A stretch of 64,000 nt of DNA from JACVRW01 sp963850205 (GCA_963850205.1 CAWKKJ010000012.1:238005-302004); one strand, 5' to 3'. Shown: positions 1 to 9,044, counted from the first letter of the stretch. The notes: generated from the sequence alone by a model not told the origin. A program made the numbers and translations.

Positions 1-1
1 T

Positions 2-868
2 GGGCGCGTCCAGCAGCAGCGGCGCCCGCCGGGCCAGCACCGGCGCGGCTCGCTCGATCCACTCGTCCTGGCTCTCGCACACCTCGTTGGTCCCGAACAG
101 CAGCCCCGGGCCCTCGCGGTGGAAGTAGAAGCCGGTCTCGAAGTCGATCGTCATCGGCAGGCGGTCCGGCAGCCCCTCGATCGTTCCGGTGTAGGCGATG
201 CGCCTCTGCTCGCCCGTCACGGCCAGCTCCACACCGGCCAGCTCCGCGATCGCGCCCGACCAGGCCCCGGCGGCGCACACCAGCGTCGGTGCGGCCATCG
301 GGCCCCGGCCGGTCGACGCCTCCCAGCCCTGACCGGTCCGGTCGAGCCCGGTGACCTCGCAGCCGGTGAGCACCCGCGCGCCGTGGGCCCGGGCACCGGC
401 GGCATAGCCCTGAACGGCCGCTTCGGGGGTCACCAGTCCCGCGCGGGGGCAGAACGCGGCAGCGAGCACGCCCTCCAGGCCCGCCAGCGGCGACAGCTCG
501 TGCGCCCCCGCCGGCGACACCATCCGGCTGGGCAGGCCCAGCCGGTTCTGCAGCTCCACGCTGCGCTCGAACTCCCGCACCTGATCGGCGCTCGAGAGCA
601 GGAACAGGTAGCCCACGTCCTCGAAGCCCACGTCGGCTCCCGGACGCCCGCCGAAGGCCGCCCAGGCCTCCAGGCTGCGCAGGCCGATGCGCACGTTCAG
701 CTCGTCCGAGAACATCCCTCGCACCCCGCCGGCGCCCTTGCTCGAGGAGCCCGAGCCCAGCTCCGCCCGCTCGCACAGCAGGACGTCCACGCCCGCCTCC
801 GCGAGGTGGAAGGCGATGCTCGTGCCGATCACTCCGCCGCCGGCGATGAGGACGTCGGCCCGCTCCAT
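2..868 (-). CDS. FAD-dependent oxidoreductase, DAO family (C-terminus outside window)
   Basis: Probable flavoprotein amine/amino-acid oxidase or dehydrogenase of the D-amino-acid oxidase / sarcosine oxidase beta class. The N-terminus opens with a Rossmann FAD-binding strand-turn (VLIAGGGVIG, residues 6-15), followed by an acidic second strand and SGSSSKGAGG, typical of the family. 289 codons are visible and the frame runs off the left edge, so the C-terminal substrate domain is partly missing. The ATG at 868 lies 9 bases after a TAGCGT box, which supports this start. It is divergent from the aldehyde dehydrogenase 20 bp away; an amine oxidase producing an aldehyde for that enzyme is plausible but inferred. 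Substrate unknown. Confidence 0.85.
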   Translation of the reverse strand, partial: MERADVLIAGGGVIGTSIAFHLAEAGVDVLLCERAELGSGSSSKGAGGVRGMFSDELNVRIGLRSLEAWAAFGGRPGADVGFEDVGYLFLLSSADQVREFERSVELQNRLGLPSRMVSPAGAHELSPLAGLEGVLAAAFCPRAGLVTPEAAVQGYAAGARAHGARVLTGCEVTGLDRTGQGWEASTGRGPMAAPTLVCAAGAWSGAIAELAGVELAVTGEQRRIAYTGTIEGLPDRLPMTIDFETGFYFHREGPGLLFGTNEVCESQDEWIERAAPVLARRAPLLLDAP

Positions 869-876
869 CGCCGGGA

Positions 877-882
877 TACGCT
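877..882 (+). promoter_or_regulatory. -10 box (TACGCT) of the aldehyde dehydrogenase gene
   Basis: TACGCT ends 6 bases before the ATG at 889. At this spacing transcription would start at or beside the start codon, predicting a leaderless mRNA. Confidence 0.5.
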
Positions 883-883
883 A
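878..883 (-). promoter_or_regulatory. -10 box (TAGCGT) of the FAD oxidoreductase gene
   Basis: TAGCGT on the minus strand ends 9 bases before the ATG at 868. It overlaps almost completely with the plus-strand box TACGCT at 877-882, so the two divergent promoters share the same bases. Confidence 0.5.
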
Positions 884-888
884 CGCCC

Positions 889-2454
889 ATGAGCATCACC
901 AGCGCGAGAACCGTCTCCTCGATCGTGGGCGGCCGGCCCACCGGCGACGGACGGCGCATCGAATCACGCAACCCGGCCAACCTCGACGAGGTGGTGTGCG
1001 AGGCCCTCATGGGCGACTCGTCGGTCTTCCTCGACGCCTGCCGGGCCGCCCGCGCCGCACAGAGCGAGTGGGCCGCGGTGCCGGCCCCGGTGCGCGGCCG
1101 GGCGATCGCGCAGATCGGGCGCTTGGTGGACGACAACAAGGAGGCGCTCGCCCGGCTGGTCACCCGCGAGATCGGCAAGCCCTACCCCGAGGCGCTGGGC
1201 GAGGTGCAGGAGATCTCCGACACCTGCGACTTCTTCCTCTCCGAGGGCCGGCGGCTCTACGGCATGACCGTGCCCAGCGAGATGCCGGACAAGCAGCTGT
1301 TCACCTTCCGCAACCCGGTGGGGGTGGCCGCGATCGTCACCGCGGGCAACTTCCCCGTCGCGGTGCCCTCGTGGTACCTGGTTCCCGCGCTGCTGTGCGG
1401 CAACGCCGTGGTTTGGAAGCCGGCCGACTACACCCCGGCGCTGGGCGACGCGCTGGCCTCGCTGTTCCTGGCCGGCGGCCTGCCCGACGGCGTCTTCAAC
1501 CTGGTGCAGTGCGACGGCGAGGCCACCTTCGCCGGGATCGAGGGCGCGCTGGAGGAGGGGCTGGTGGACAAGGTCGGGCTTACCGGCTCGTCGGCGGTGG
1601 GGGCCAAGATCGGCGAGCTGTGCGGGCGGCACCTACAGTCGCCCTGCCTCGAGCTGGGGGGCAAGAACCCGCTCGTGGTGATGCCCGACGCCGAGCTGGA
1701 CCTGGCCGTCGAGGGCGCGCTGTTCAGCGGCTTCGGCACCGCCGGCCAGCGCTGCACGTCGCTCGGCACCGTGATCGTCCACGAGTCCGTGCACGACGAG
1801 TTCGTGCGCCAGTTCTCGCGCGCGGTCGAGGAGTCGGCGATCGGCGATCCCTTCGAGGAGGTGCTCTACGGGCCGATGATCCACGAGCGCTTCCACGAGC
1901 GCTTCCTGGAGTGGCTCGAGCTGATCCGCGACCACCACACCGTCTCGGGCTCCACCGGGACCGGGCGCATCACGGCCGACAACCCCCGCGACGGCTTCGT
2001 AGGCGACCCGGACGTCGGGATCTTCGACCACCCCACCATCGTCGACGGGGTGACCGCCGAGGACGAGATCTACGCCACCGAGACCTTCGGCCCGATCGTG
2101 GGCGTGGCCTCGTTCGGCGACTTCGACGAGGCGGTGGCGCTGGCCAACGGCCACGGCTACGGCCTGTCAGCGGCGATCTACACGAACGACGCGAAGCACG
2201 CCTTCCGCTTCCGCGAGCGGGTGAGCGCGGGCATGCTGTCGGTGAACAACTCCACGTCAGGGGCGGAGGCCCACCTGCCCTTCGGTGGCAACGGGAAGTC
2301 CGGCAACGGCAGCCGCCAGTCGGGCGTCTGGGTGCTCGACCAGTTCACCCGCTGGCAGTCGGTGAACTGGGACTACGCGGGCAAGCTCCAGAAGGCGCAG
2401 ATGGACGTGGCCGAGCTCACCGGCGACCCGGGCTACCGGCTCGACTGGAGCTGA
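889..2454 (+). CDS. Aldehyde dehydrogenase family protein (ALDH7-like)
   Basis: NAD(P)-dependent oxidation of an aldehyde or semialdehyde to the acid. The 521-residue length fits the family. The general base lies in ELGGKNP (Glu about 255) and the catalytic thiol in GQRCTS (Cys about 289), 34 residues apart as usual. The C-terminal NNSTSGAEAHLPFGG segment resembles antiquitin/piperideine-6-carboxylate-type enzymes more than betaine-aldehyde types. Cytoplasmic. Its divergent neighbour is an FAD amine-oxidase-like enzyme, so an amine or lysine catabolic pair is possible. The exact substrate cannot be read from sequence. Confidence 0.9.
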   Translation: MSITSARTVSSIVGGRPTGDGRRIESRNPANLDEVVCEALMGDSSVFLDACRAARAAQSEWAAVPAPVRGRAIAQIGRLVDDNKEALARLVTREIGKPYPEALGEVQEISDTCDFFLSEGRRLYGMTVPSEMPDKQLFTFRNPVGVAAIVTAGNFPVAVPSWYLVPALLCGNAVVWKPADYTPALGDALASLFLAGGLPDGVFNLVQCDGEATFAGIEGALEEGLVDKVGLTGSSAVGAKIGELCGRHLQSPCLELGGKNPLVVMPDAELDLAVEGALFSGFGTAGQRCTSLGTVIVHESVHDEFVRQFSRAVEESAIGDPFEEVLYGPMIHERFHERFLEWLELIRDHHTVSGSTGTGRITADNPRDGFVGDPDVGIFDHPTIVDGVTAEDEIYATETFGPIVGVASFGDFDEAVALANGHGYGLSAAIYTNDAKHAFRFRERVSAGMLSVNNSTSGAEAHLPFGGNGKSGNGSRQSGVWVLDQFTRWQSVNWDYAGKLQKAQMDVAELTGDPGYRLDWS

Positions 2455-2525
2455 CGGCGCCGCCGGAGCAGCCCGGGAATATCCCCGGCGGCGGGGGCGT
2501 CAGATGAGGACATGGAACCGATCGC

Positions 2526-3365
2526 GTGACACAGGCACGGATCGACCCAGACGCCTTCAACCAGTTCGAGGCCGACGGCTGGCAGAAGCAGTCGGCCGGG
2601 TACGCCGACTTTTTCGGGCCGATCACCACACGGGTGGTGGATAAGCTGCTGGACGCCGCCCGGGTCTCTGCCGGGTCGCGCATGCTCGACGTGGCGTTCG
2701 GGCCGGGGTACGTGGCGGGCAGGGCGGCCGAGCGCGGCGCCTCGGTCGTGGGGGTGGACGTCGCCGAGGCGATGATCGCGCTCGCTCATGACCTCCATCC
2801 CGGGCCGGACTACCGCCTGGGCGACGCCGAGGCACTCCCGTTCGCCGATGCCTCGTTCGACGCGGTGGTGGCGAACTTCGGCCTCCTGCACATGGGCCGG
2901 CCGGAGCGGGCAGCCGCTGAGTTCGCCCGAGTGCTGGTCCCCGGAGGTCGGGTCGCGCTGACCGTCTGGGATCTACCCGGACGAGCGCGGTTCTTGGGCG
3001 TATTGGTGGACGCGGTGGCCGAGGCTGGAGCCGGGGCGCCGGAGGACATCCCGGTTGGTCCGCCCATCTTCCGCTTCTCCGACGACGACGAGTTCGCCCG
3101 TCTGCTGCGGGGCGCCGGGCTCGAGGACGTCGAGGTGCAGACCGTCGCCTTCACCCATACCGAGCCCTCCATCGACGCTCTATGGGACGGCCTCATGGGG
3201 GGGACCGTGCGCACGTCGGCGCTGGTGGTCCGCCAGCCTCCCTCGGTGCAGGAGGGGATTCGGGCGGCCTTCGAGCGGATCGTGCGGGAGTACCAGACCG
3301 ATGCGGGCGGGCTGGAGCTGCCGGTGTCGGTGAAGCTGGCCTCGGGGCGCACACCGGCCCCCTAG
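2526..3365 (+). CDS. Class I SAM-dependent methyltransferase
   Basis: 279-residue methyltransferase of the UbiE/MenG-like Methyltransf_11 group. Motif I is the glycine-rich MLDVAFGPGYVAG at about residues 53-65, followed by an acidic strand end (GVDVAEAM) and the GDAEALPF loop that contacts the SAM adenine. GTG start: the ATG 14 bases upstream runs straight into a stop. No TANNNT box is seen at the usual position. The stop codon overlaps the stop of the convergent FUSC gene. Acceptor substrate unknown; may act on a quinone or small lipid-like molecule. Confidence 0.8.
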   Translation: MTQARIDPDAFNQFEADGWQKQSAGYADFFGPITTRVVDKLLDAARVSAGSRMLDVAFGPGYVAGRAAERGASVVGVDVAEAMIALAHDLHPGPDYRLGDAEALPFADASFDAVVANFGLLHMGRPERAAAEFARVLVPGGRVALTVWDLPGRARFLGVLVDAVAEAGAGAPEDIPVGPPIFRFSDDDEFARLLRGAGLEDVEVQTVAFTHTEPSIDALWDGLMGGTVRTSALVVRQPPSVQEGIRAAFERIVREYQTDAGGLELPVSVKLASGRTPAP

Positions 3366-4567
3366 CCCCCGGCAACCTCCTCGAACGCCCCCCGCACCGC
3401 CTCCTGCGACTCGTCGCGCCTGAAGCCCGCGGCGCGCATGAGGTCCACGGCCACCAGCCGCACCTGGCCCACGATGTGCACGGCCGACAGGTTGCCGGTG
3501 GCGTCGAGCACGCCGTTGGCCAGCGCGGCCGCGTGCACCGCCGCGTCCCGCACCGCCTCGGGGTCGCCGCCGTCCAGGTAGTCGCCGAGGGCGCGGACGG
3601 CGGTGGCCAGCTCACGGATCGCCTGGCAGGCCTCGGGCGGCACTGCGTCGCCGAGGTCGACCGCCCGGAGCGCGCCCCGGGCAAGGGCGCGGACGTTCTC
3701 GATTGCCAGCCCCAGCTCGCCCCCGGCCACCGCGTAGCGCTGGAGGTTGGAGCGCACGCCGCGGCGGCGCGGGGTCAGCCGGGCGGCCTCGCCGGCGGCG
3801 TCGAGGGCCTCCAGCATCACGTCGTGCAGCGAGTCCACGCTGGCCACGGCCATGAGCGCGGCGTCGACCTCCTTGCCGCTGCGATTCTCGATCGCCGATG
3901 CGATCCGCTCCAGCGCCCGGGCCATGCTGTCCAGCGCCGGCCGAGTGCGCTCACGGACCAGCCGCACCGGGTCCACCGGCAACAGCACCATGGCCACGAT
4001 CAGCGCGCACCCGCCGCCCACCAGGGCGTCGACGAAGCGGTCGAAGTCAAATCCGCCGCCGGGGGGCTGAAGGGTGGCTACGAGCACGGCGGAGGCGGCG
4101 GCCTGAGAGGCCACCAGTGGGCCGCCGCCCAGGAGCATGGCGCCCAGCATCGCCAGCCCGACCACCACGGCGAGCTGCCAGGTGCCGGTGCCGATCAGCG
4201 CCACCAGCGCGTCGGCGATCGCGATGCCCAGGGCCACGCCCACCGCCACCTCCACGGCCCGGCGTCCGCGCTCGCCCACGGTTAGCCCGAGCGTGACGAC
4301 CGCCGCGATGGGAGCGAAGAAAGGGTCGGGGTGATCGAGCAGCTCGGTCGCCACCAGCCAGGCGGCGGCTGCGGCCACGGAGGTGTGGAGGATCGGGCGG
4401 GCCTTGGCGATGATGCGCTGGCGCCGCGTCCGGAGGCTCAGGCGCGAGACCTCGGCCGCCTGCTCCAGCAGCTCCGAGCCGCTGGCGGCACCCACCCGCT
4501 CGGCGGCGCGCCGGGTCAGCCGGCGGGAGATCGGGGGCGGAGCCTCCTCCCGCTGGCGCTCGTTCAT
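3362..4567 (-). CDS. FUSC/aromatic-acid-exporter-like membrane protein
   Basis: 401-residue integral membrane protein. A basic N-terminal stretch is followed by about six hydrophobic helices (for example HTSVAAAAAWLVATELL, APIAAVVTLGLTVG, AIADALVALIG and a glycine/alanine-rich pair) and then a soluble helical C-terminal half of about 200 residues. This is the architecture of FUSC / YgaE-like putative efflux proteins. The true start is the ATG at 4567, which overlaps the upstream TGA (ATGA), so it is translationally coupled to the ThDP enzyme. Cargo unknown; export of an organic acid is a family-level guess. Confidence 0.75.
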   Translation of the reverse strand: MNERQREEAPPPISRRLTRRAAERVGAASGSELLEQAAEVSRLSLRTRRQRIIAKARPILHTSVAAAAAWLVATELLDHPDPFFAPIAAVVTLGLTVGERGRRAVEVAVGVALGIAIADALVALIGTGTWQLAVVVGLAMLGAMLLGGGPLVASQAAASAVLVATLQPPGGGFDFDRFVDALVGGGCALIVAMVLLPVDPVRLVRERTRPALDSMARALERIASAIENRSGKEVDAALMAVASVDSLHDVMLEALDAAGEAARLTPRRRGVRSNLQRYAVAGGELGLAIENVRALARGALRAVDLGDAVPPEACQAIRELATAVRALGDYLDGGDPEAVRDAAVHAAALANGVLDATGNLSAVHIVGQVRLVAVDLMRAAGFRRDESQEAVRGAFEEVAGG

Positions 4568-6237
4568 CGCCGGTACCAGCGCGGCGAGACGTTCGGCGGC
4601 GGCCCCAGCCGGGCGTTGACCACCAGCAGCGTGGGCTCCTGGATCGCCACGTGCCCCCTCAGGGCCAGCGCGAAGTGCTCGCCCAGACCGTCGACCGTGT
4701 CGGCCCGGATCCCGAACGACGCCGCCAGCGCGGCGAAGTCCGGCGTGACGAGGTCGACGCCCTCGTGCGGATCGCCGCGCCGGTCCTGGTCGAAGCGAAG
4801 CATGCCGTATCCGCCGTCGTCCACCACCACGGCGGTGAGCGGGATGCCCTCCTGGCGTGCCGTGGCCAGGTCGCCGCAGGCGTACAGAAAGCCGCCGTCG
4901 CCCGAGATGCTCACCGCCGGCCCCTGGCCGGCCAGCGCCGCACCCAGCCCCTGTGGGAACCCGCACCCGAGCGTGCCCCAGCCCAGCGGGTAGGAGAGCT
5001 TGCGCGGCGCCGGCGTGCGGTGAAAGCCGCCAAGCCAGTAGCCGGGGATGCACATGTCGCAGACCAGGATGGCGTCGTCGGGGAGCGCCGCCTCGACGGC
5101 GGCCAGGAAGGCGGCCGCCTCGGGGTCGGTGGCCGCCAGGTCCTCGCGCACGCGGCTCCGCAGCGCGGCCATCCGCCGGCCGAGGGAGTCCAGGCCGCCG
5201 CGCTCGGGCAGCCGCTTCGCCAGCGCGGTGGCCGCCACGGCGGCGTCGGCCTCCAGCACCAGGTCGGGCCGGTAGTTCTTGGCTGCGTCACGGGCGTCCA
5301 CGTTCAGCGCGAGCAGATGCGGCGGCTGGGGCATCGTCCAGCCCTGGGTCATCATCGAGTCGAAGTCGCTGCCCACGGCCACCACCAGGTCGGCCTCGTC
5401 CCAGAGCGCGCCCACCTCCGGTACGTGGGGCGGGGCGTCGATCAGGCAGGGGTGTCCCAGGGGCAGCAGGCCGTGCGCCGAGTAGGTGAGCATCACCGGC
5501 GCCACCAGACGCTCGGCCAGCCGGGCCACCGCATCGCCCGCCCCGGAGGCAAGCGCGCCGCCGCCGGCCCAGACCAGCGGCCGCCGCGAGCGGGCGAGCA
5601 GCTCGACCGCTCGCTCCAGGTCCTCGCCCGCCGGCGGCGACGGGGGCGCGGGCAGGCGGCCCGGCCGCACGTGCTCGGGAGCGCCGCCCGAGGCGCCGCT
5701 GGCCTCGGCCGCCAGCAGGTCAGTGGGCACCTCCACGTAGACCGGCCGGGCCGGGGGCGCCAGCGCGGTCCGGGCCGCGGCGGCCACCGCCGGCCCGACG
5801 TCCTCGGCCCGGTGCACGCGCACCGCGTCCTTGACCACCGGCACGAACATGGCCGCCTGGTCGGTGGCCTCGTGCAGGGTGCTGCGCCAGACGCCCGCCC
5901 GGCGCGCGCTGGTGGGGATGTCGGTGGCGATCACCAGGATCGGCTGGCGCGAGGCCCAGGCCTCGCCGACCGCGCCCAAAGTGTTGGCGGCGCCGGGCCC
6001 CGTGGTCGTGAGTGCCACCCCGAGCCGGCCGCTCGCCCGGGCGTAGCCGTCGGCGGCGTAGGCGGCCGTCTGCTCGTGGCGGACACCCACCAGCCGGATG
6101 GGCGAGGTGTTGAGCTCTCGCCACAGCGCGAGGTTGTGCACCCCGGGCAGGCCGAAGGCCACCTCGACGCCCGCCTCCTCCAGCGCAGCCACGGCGGCCC
6201 GCGCCCCTGTCAGGATCTCGCTGGATGAGCTCGTCAT
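4564..6237 (-). CDS. ThDP-dependent enzyme, acetolactate synthase large-subunit-like
   Basis: 557 residues with the three-domain ThDP fold. The N-terminal Pyr domain carries the activating glutamate in VRHEQTAAY (Glu about 55). A central TPP_enzyme_M domain follows, and the C-terminal PP domain has GDGGF at about 446-450, beginning the ThDP/Mg motif. This is the family of acetolactate synthase, glyoxylate carboligase and benzoylformate decarboxylase. No regulatory small subunit is adjacent; an orphan ACT protein lies at 56.5 kb. The first 13 bases overlap head to head with the divergent CoA-transferase. Specific reaction not assignable; a decarboxylase or carboligase is most likely. Confidence 0.85.
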   Translation of the reverse strand: MTSSSSEILTGARAAVAALEEAGVEVAFGLPGVHNLALWRELNTSPIRLVGVRHEQTAAYAADGYARASGRLGVALTTTGPGAANTLGAVGEAWASRQPILVIATDIPTSARRAGVWRSTLHEATDQAAMFVPVVKDAVRVHRAEDVGPAVAAAARTALAPPARPVYVEVPTDLLAAEASGASGGAPEHVRPGRLPAPPSPPAGEDLERAVELLARSRRPLVWAGGGALASGAGDAVARLAERLVAPVMLTYSAHGLLPLGHPCLIDAPPHVPEVGALWDEADLVVAVGSDFDSMMTQGWTMPQPPHLLALNVDARDAAKNYRPDLVLEADAAVAATALAKRLPERGGLDSLGRRMAALRSRVREDLAATDPEAAAFLAAVEAALPDDAILVCDMCIPGYWLGGFHRTPAPRKLSYPLGWGTLGCGFPQGLGAALAGQGPAVSISGDGGFLYACGDLATARQEGIPLTAVVVDDGGYGMLRFDQDRRGDPHEGVDLVTPDFAALAASFGIRADTVDGLGEHFALALRGHVAIQEPTLLVVNARLGPPPNVSPRWYRR

Positions 6238-7481
6238 CCGACCACCCCGCTCCGCTCGCCGGCGTGCGCATCGCCGACCTGTCGCGGGTGCTCGCCGGCC
6301 CCTATTGCACGATGATCCTGGCCGACCTGGGCGCCGACGTGGTCAAGGTGGAGCGCCCGCAGGGAGGCGACGAGACCCGCTCCTGGGGCCCGCCCTTCGT
6401 GGGCGGCGAGGCCGCCTACTACCTGTCGGTGAACCGCGGCAAGAGGAGCTGCGCCCTCGACCTCTCCCAGCCCGAGGGCCAGGAGCTCGCGCTGGAGCTG
6501 TGCGCCGGGGCGGACGCCGTGATCGAGAACTTCAAGGTGGGCGGAGCGGAGCGCCTCGGGGTCGGCTACGAGCAGGTGCGGGCGATCAACCCGGCGGTCG
6601 TCTACTGCTCGATCACCGGCTTCGGCTCGCGTCGCGAGCCGCCCGGACGGCCGGGGTACGACTTCGTGGCCCAGGCCGAGACGGGCCTGATGGCGATCAC
6701 CGGCCCGGAGGAGGGACCGCCCTACAAGGCGGGCGTGGCGCTGGTGGACGTCCTCGCCGGGCTGCATGCCGCCGTGGCCATGCTCGCGGCGCTGAAGGGG
6801 GGCGAGGGGGCGCGCATCGAGGTGCCGCTGCTCGACAGCGGCCTGGCGGCCCTGGTGAACGTGGCCCAGAACGCGCTGGTCACCGGAAGGGACCCCGAGC
6901 GTTATGGAAACGCGCATCCGAACATCGTGCCGTACCAGGACTTCGAGACGTCTTCCGGCCGCATCGCGGTGGCCGCCGGCAACGACGGGCTCTTTCGGGC
7001 GCTGTGCGTGGCGATCGGCCGTCCCGAGCTGGCGGACGACGAGCGCTTCGCCACCAACGCGGGCCGGGTCGAGCGGCGCCGGGAGCTGATCCCGCTGCTC
7101 CAGGAGCCGCTCTGCGAGCGCCCCGCCGACCACTGGGTGGAGGCCCTCGAGGCTGCGGGGGTGCCGGTGGGCAAGGTGCGCTCGGTGCCCGAGGCGCTGG
7201 CCGCGGCCGCGGAGGCGGGATATCCGGCGACCGTGACGGTGGACCACCCCACCGGCGGCCCGCTGGACCTGGTGGCCTCCCCGATGTGGCTGGATTCCGA
7301 CGCGGCGGATCGCCCGGCCCCGTCGCCGCCCCCGTTGCTCGGCGAGCACACCGCGGACGTATTGCGCGAGCTCGGTCGCAGCGACGACCAGATCGCGGAT
7401 CTCGCGGCCCGCGGCGTGGTGCTCAGTGCGGCTCGTCGGCACTCGAGGCCGGAGGACGCGACTCCTCGGCCAGCGACGTGA
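6225..7481 (+). CDS. CaiB/BaiF (class III) CoA-transferase
   Basis: 418-residue formyl-CoA-transferase family protein moving CoA between acyl-CoA and a carboxylic acid. Hallmarks are the N-terminal PLAGVRIADLSRVLAGPYC, ADLGADVVKVE, and NRGKRSCALDL. Asp in the DFVAQAETG region is the usual catalytic-loop position. The ATG at 6225 overlaps the divergent ThDP gene by 13 bp, so either start could be slightly downstream; a GTG at about 6264 (GVRIADL) is an alternative here. The 3' end overlaps the convergent CXXC-protein gene by 59 bp. Acyl substrate unknown. Confidence 0.85.
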   Translation: MSSSSDHPAPLAGVRIADLSRVLAGPYCTMILADLGADVVKVERPQGGDETRSWGPPFVGGEAAYYLSVNRGKRSCALDLSQPEGQELALELCAGADAVIENFKVGGAERLGVGYEQVRAINPAVVYCSITGFGSRREPPGRPGYDFVAQAETGLMAITGPEEGPPYKAGVALVDVLAGLHAAVAMLAALKGGEGARIEVPLLDSGLAALVNVAQNALVTGRDPERYGNAHPNIVPYQDFETSSGRIAVAAGNDGLFRALCVAIGRPELADDERFATNAGRVERRRELIPLLQEPLCERPADHWVEALEAAGVPVGKVRSVPEALAAAAEAGYPATVTVDHPTGGPLDLVASPMWLDSDAADRPAPSPPPLLGEHTADVLRELGRSDDQIADLAARGVVLSAARRHSRPEDATPRPAT

Positions 7482-8025
7482 TCGTCAGCACGCCGCGAGC
7501 GGCCTGCTCCATCACCTCGGTGGCCTCCTCGGAGGAGCGCGCATACAGCTCCACAAGCATGTGGATCACGATGCTGTCCTCGTCGTGCTTGTGGAAGCGC
7601 ACGTGGGTGAAGAACTCACGCGTGCCGTGGTCGCCGAAGGCCGCGAAGGCCAGCGACTCGGCTGCTTCCGGGCCCGAGCAGGACTCCACCTGGTCCGCGT
7701 CGACGGTGACCGTGCAGGAGGCCACCCAGGGGGTGCCGGTGACCATTCGCTCCCAGCGGTCCTCAACGGGCTCGATGCGGGAGATGCGCCGGCCGTTCTC
7801 CTCGTAGAAGGCGAGGCTCAGGTGCGGCTGGTCGTGGAGGCAGTCGAGGCACTGCACCACTGCCTCCTGGACCTCCTCGACCGGCTCGACGGCCTCCCCG
7901 CTGTCGGCGTCGACCTTGAGGATGCCCTCGTAATGGAGCTGCACCTCGAGGTTCTGCGACCAGCAGCGATAGCAGCGCAACCAGCTGGACTGGGTCCCGA
8001 CTGACTCCTGAGCCGATCCTTCCAT
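7423..8025 (-). CDS. Uncharacterised protein with paired CXXC motifs
   Basis: 200 residues, no family recognised. Two cysteine pairs near the N-terminus (CYRCW and CLDCL, about 45 residues apart) look like a four-cysteine zinc-ribbon or rubredoxin-like metal site. The rest is a mixed alpha/beta domain rich in acidic residues and without membrane segments. The ATG at 8025 was preferred over the longer frame because upstream residues are low-complexity and a CATAAT box lies 6 bases before it. It converges on and overlaps the CoA-transferase by 59 bp. Confidence 0.65.
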   Translation of the reverse strand: MEGSAQESVGTQSSWLRCYRCWSQNLEVQLHYEGILKVDADSGEAVEPVEEVQEAVVQCLDCLHDQPHLSLAFYEENGRRISRIEPVEDRWERMVTGTPWVASCTVTVDADQVESCSGPEAAESLAFAAFGDHGTREFFTHVRFHKHDEDSIVIHMLVELYARSSEEATEVMEQAARGVLTITSLAEESRPPASSADEPH

Positions 8026-8053
8026 GACCTCATTATGGCCTGCCGGGCCACGC

Positions 8054-9034
8054 TCACCCGTCGAGGGCGCCGGCGAGGGCCTCCAGAGTGGAGTCGAAGT
8101 CGGTCTTGGCCACCGGCCCGACGCAGGGTGAGCTCGCGCCCGCGTCGCGGTAGCCCCGCATCGCAGCGACCGCCTCATCGGCCGAGCCGATCGCCGCCAG
8201 GCGCCCGAGGAAGCGGTCCGAGATGGCGTCGGCCGCCGCCTCGGGGCCGTCGCCGGTCATGGCCTCGTCGAAGCCGGCGACGTCGTCCTCGTAGCCCGAG
8301 CGCTCGAGCATCGTGCGGTAGAAGGGAAGCGAGAAGTAGGGCAGGAGCTCCTGCCGCAACCGCCCGCGCGCCTCGGCCGGCTCGGAGGTCACCGCGCTTG
8401 GCACCGCCGCCACGATGTCGAAGCCCTCCAGGTCCCGGCCCGCCTTCTCGCGCCCCTCGCGGACCGCGGGGACCACGACGTCGCGGATGTAGTCGGGATT
8501 GCAGAGCCAGAGCATCACGCCGTCGGCGATCTCTCCCGCCAGCCGCAGCATCCCGGGGGAGAGGGCGGCGAGGTAGATCGGCAGGTCGTGCCGCGGCTCG
8601 TAGCCCAGGAAGTGGAAGCTCGAGCGGTAGCGCTCGCCCGCCGGCGGGTCCTCGCCGCGCAGGGTCGCGCGCACGATCTGCGCGTACTCGCGCATCTCGC
8701 TGACCGGCTTGTCGATGCTGTCTCCGTACCAGCCCTCCACCACGGGGCGGTGGGAGACCCCCAGCCCTATCACCGCCCGGCCCTCGGAGTACTCGTCCAG
8801 CGTGGCGAAGGACTGGGCGGTGGCCACCGGCGTGCGCGAGTAGATGGGCAGGACCCCGGTGCCGAGCCGGATGCGCTCGGTCCTGGCCGCGTAGGCCATC
8901 AGGGTGGTCACCGAGTCGCGGGCGGCGATGTGGGTCACGTACACCGACTCGTAGCCAAGCTTGTCGGCCCGCTCGACCCGCTGGACCGCGGTCTCGAGCG
9001 AGCGCCCGACGGAGATGAACGACCCCAGTCCCAA
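8054..9034 (-). CDS. LLM-class F420-dependent oxidoreductase
   Basis: 326-residue luciferase-like (TIM-barrel) oxidoreductase expected to use reduced F420 for hydride transfer to an unknown substrate. The pattern YESVYVTHIAARDSVTTLMA, RIRLGTGVLPIYSRTPV and AVIGLGVSHRP is that of actinobacterial LLM F420 enzymes. TTG is the likely start, 10 bases after TAGCCT. The F420 biosynthetic genes lie at 31-38 kb, making the cofactor assignment coherent. It is divergent from the methyltransferase at 9061. Confidence 0.85.
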   Translation of the reverse strand: MGLGSFISVGRSLETAVQRVERADKLGYESVYVTHIAARDSVTTLMAYAARTERIRLGTGVLPIYSRTPVATAQSFATLDEYSEGRAVIGLGVSHRPVVEGWYGDSIDKPVSEMREYAQIVRATLRGEDPPAGERYRSSFHFLGYEPRHDLPIYLAALSPGMLRLAGEIADGVMLWLCNPDYIRDVVVPAVREGREKAGRDLEGFDIVAAVPSAVTSEPAEARGRLRQELLPYFSLPFYRTMLERSGYEDDVAGFDEAMTGDGPEAAADAISDRFLGRLAAIGSADEAVAAMRGYRDAGASSPCVGPVAKTDFDSTLEALAGALDG

Positions 9035-9044
9035 GCGGCGGCGA

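Noticed and set aside
4651..6228. 525-codon plus-strand ORF.
   Set aside because: Antisense shadow of the ThDP enzyme, His/Gly/Arg-rich with no domain.
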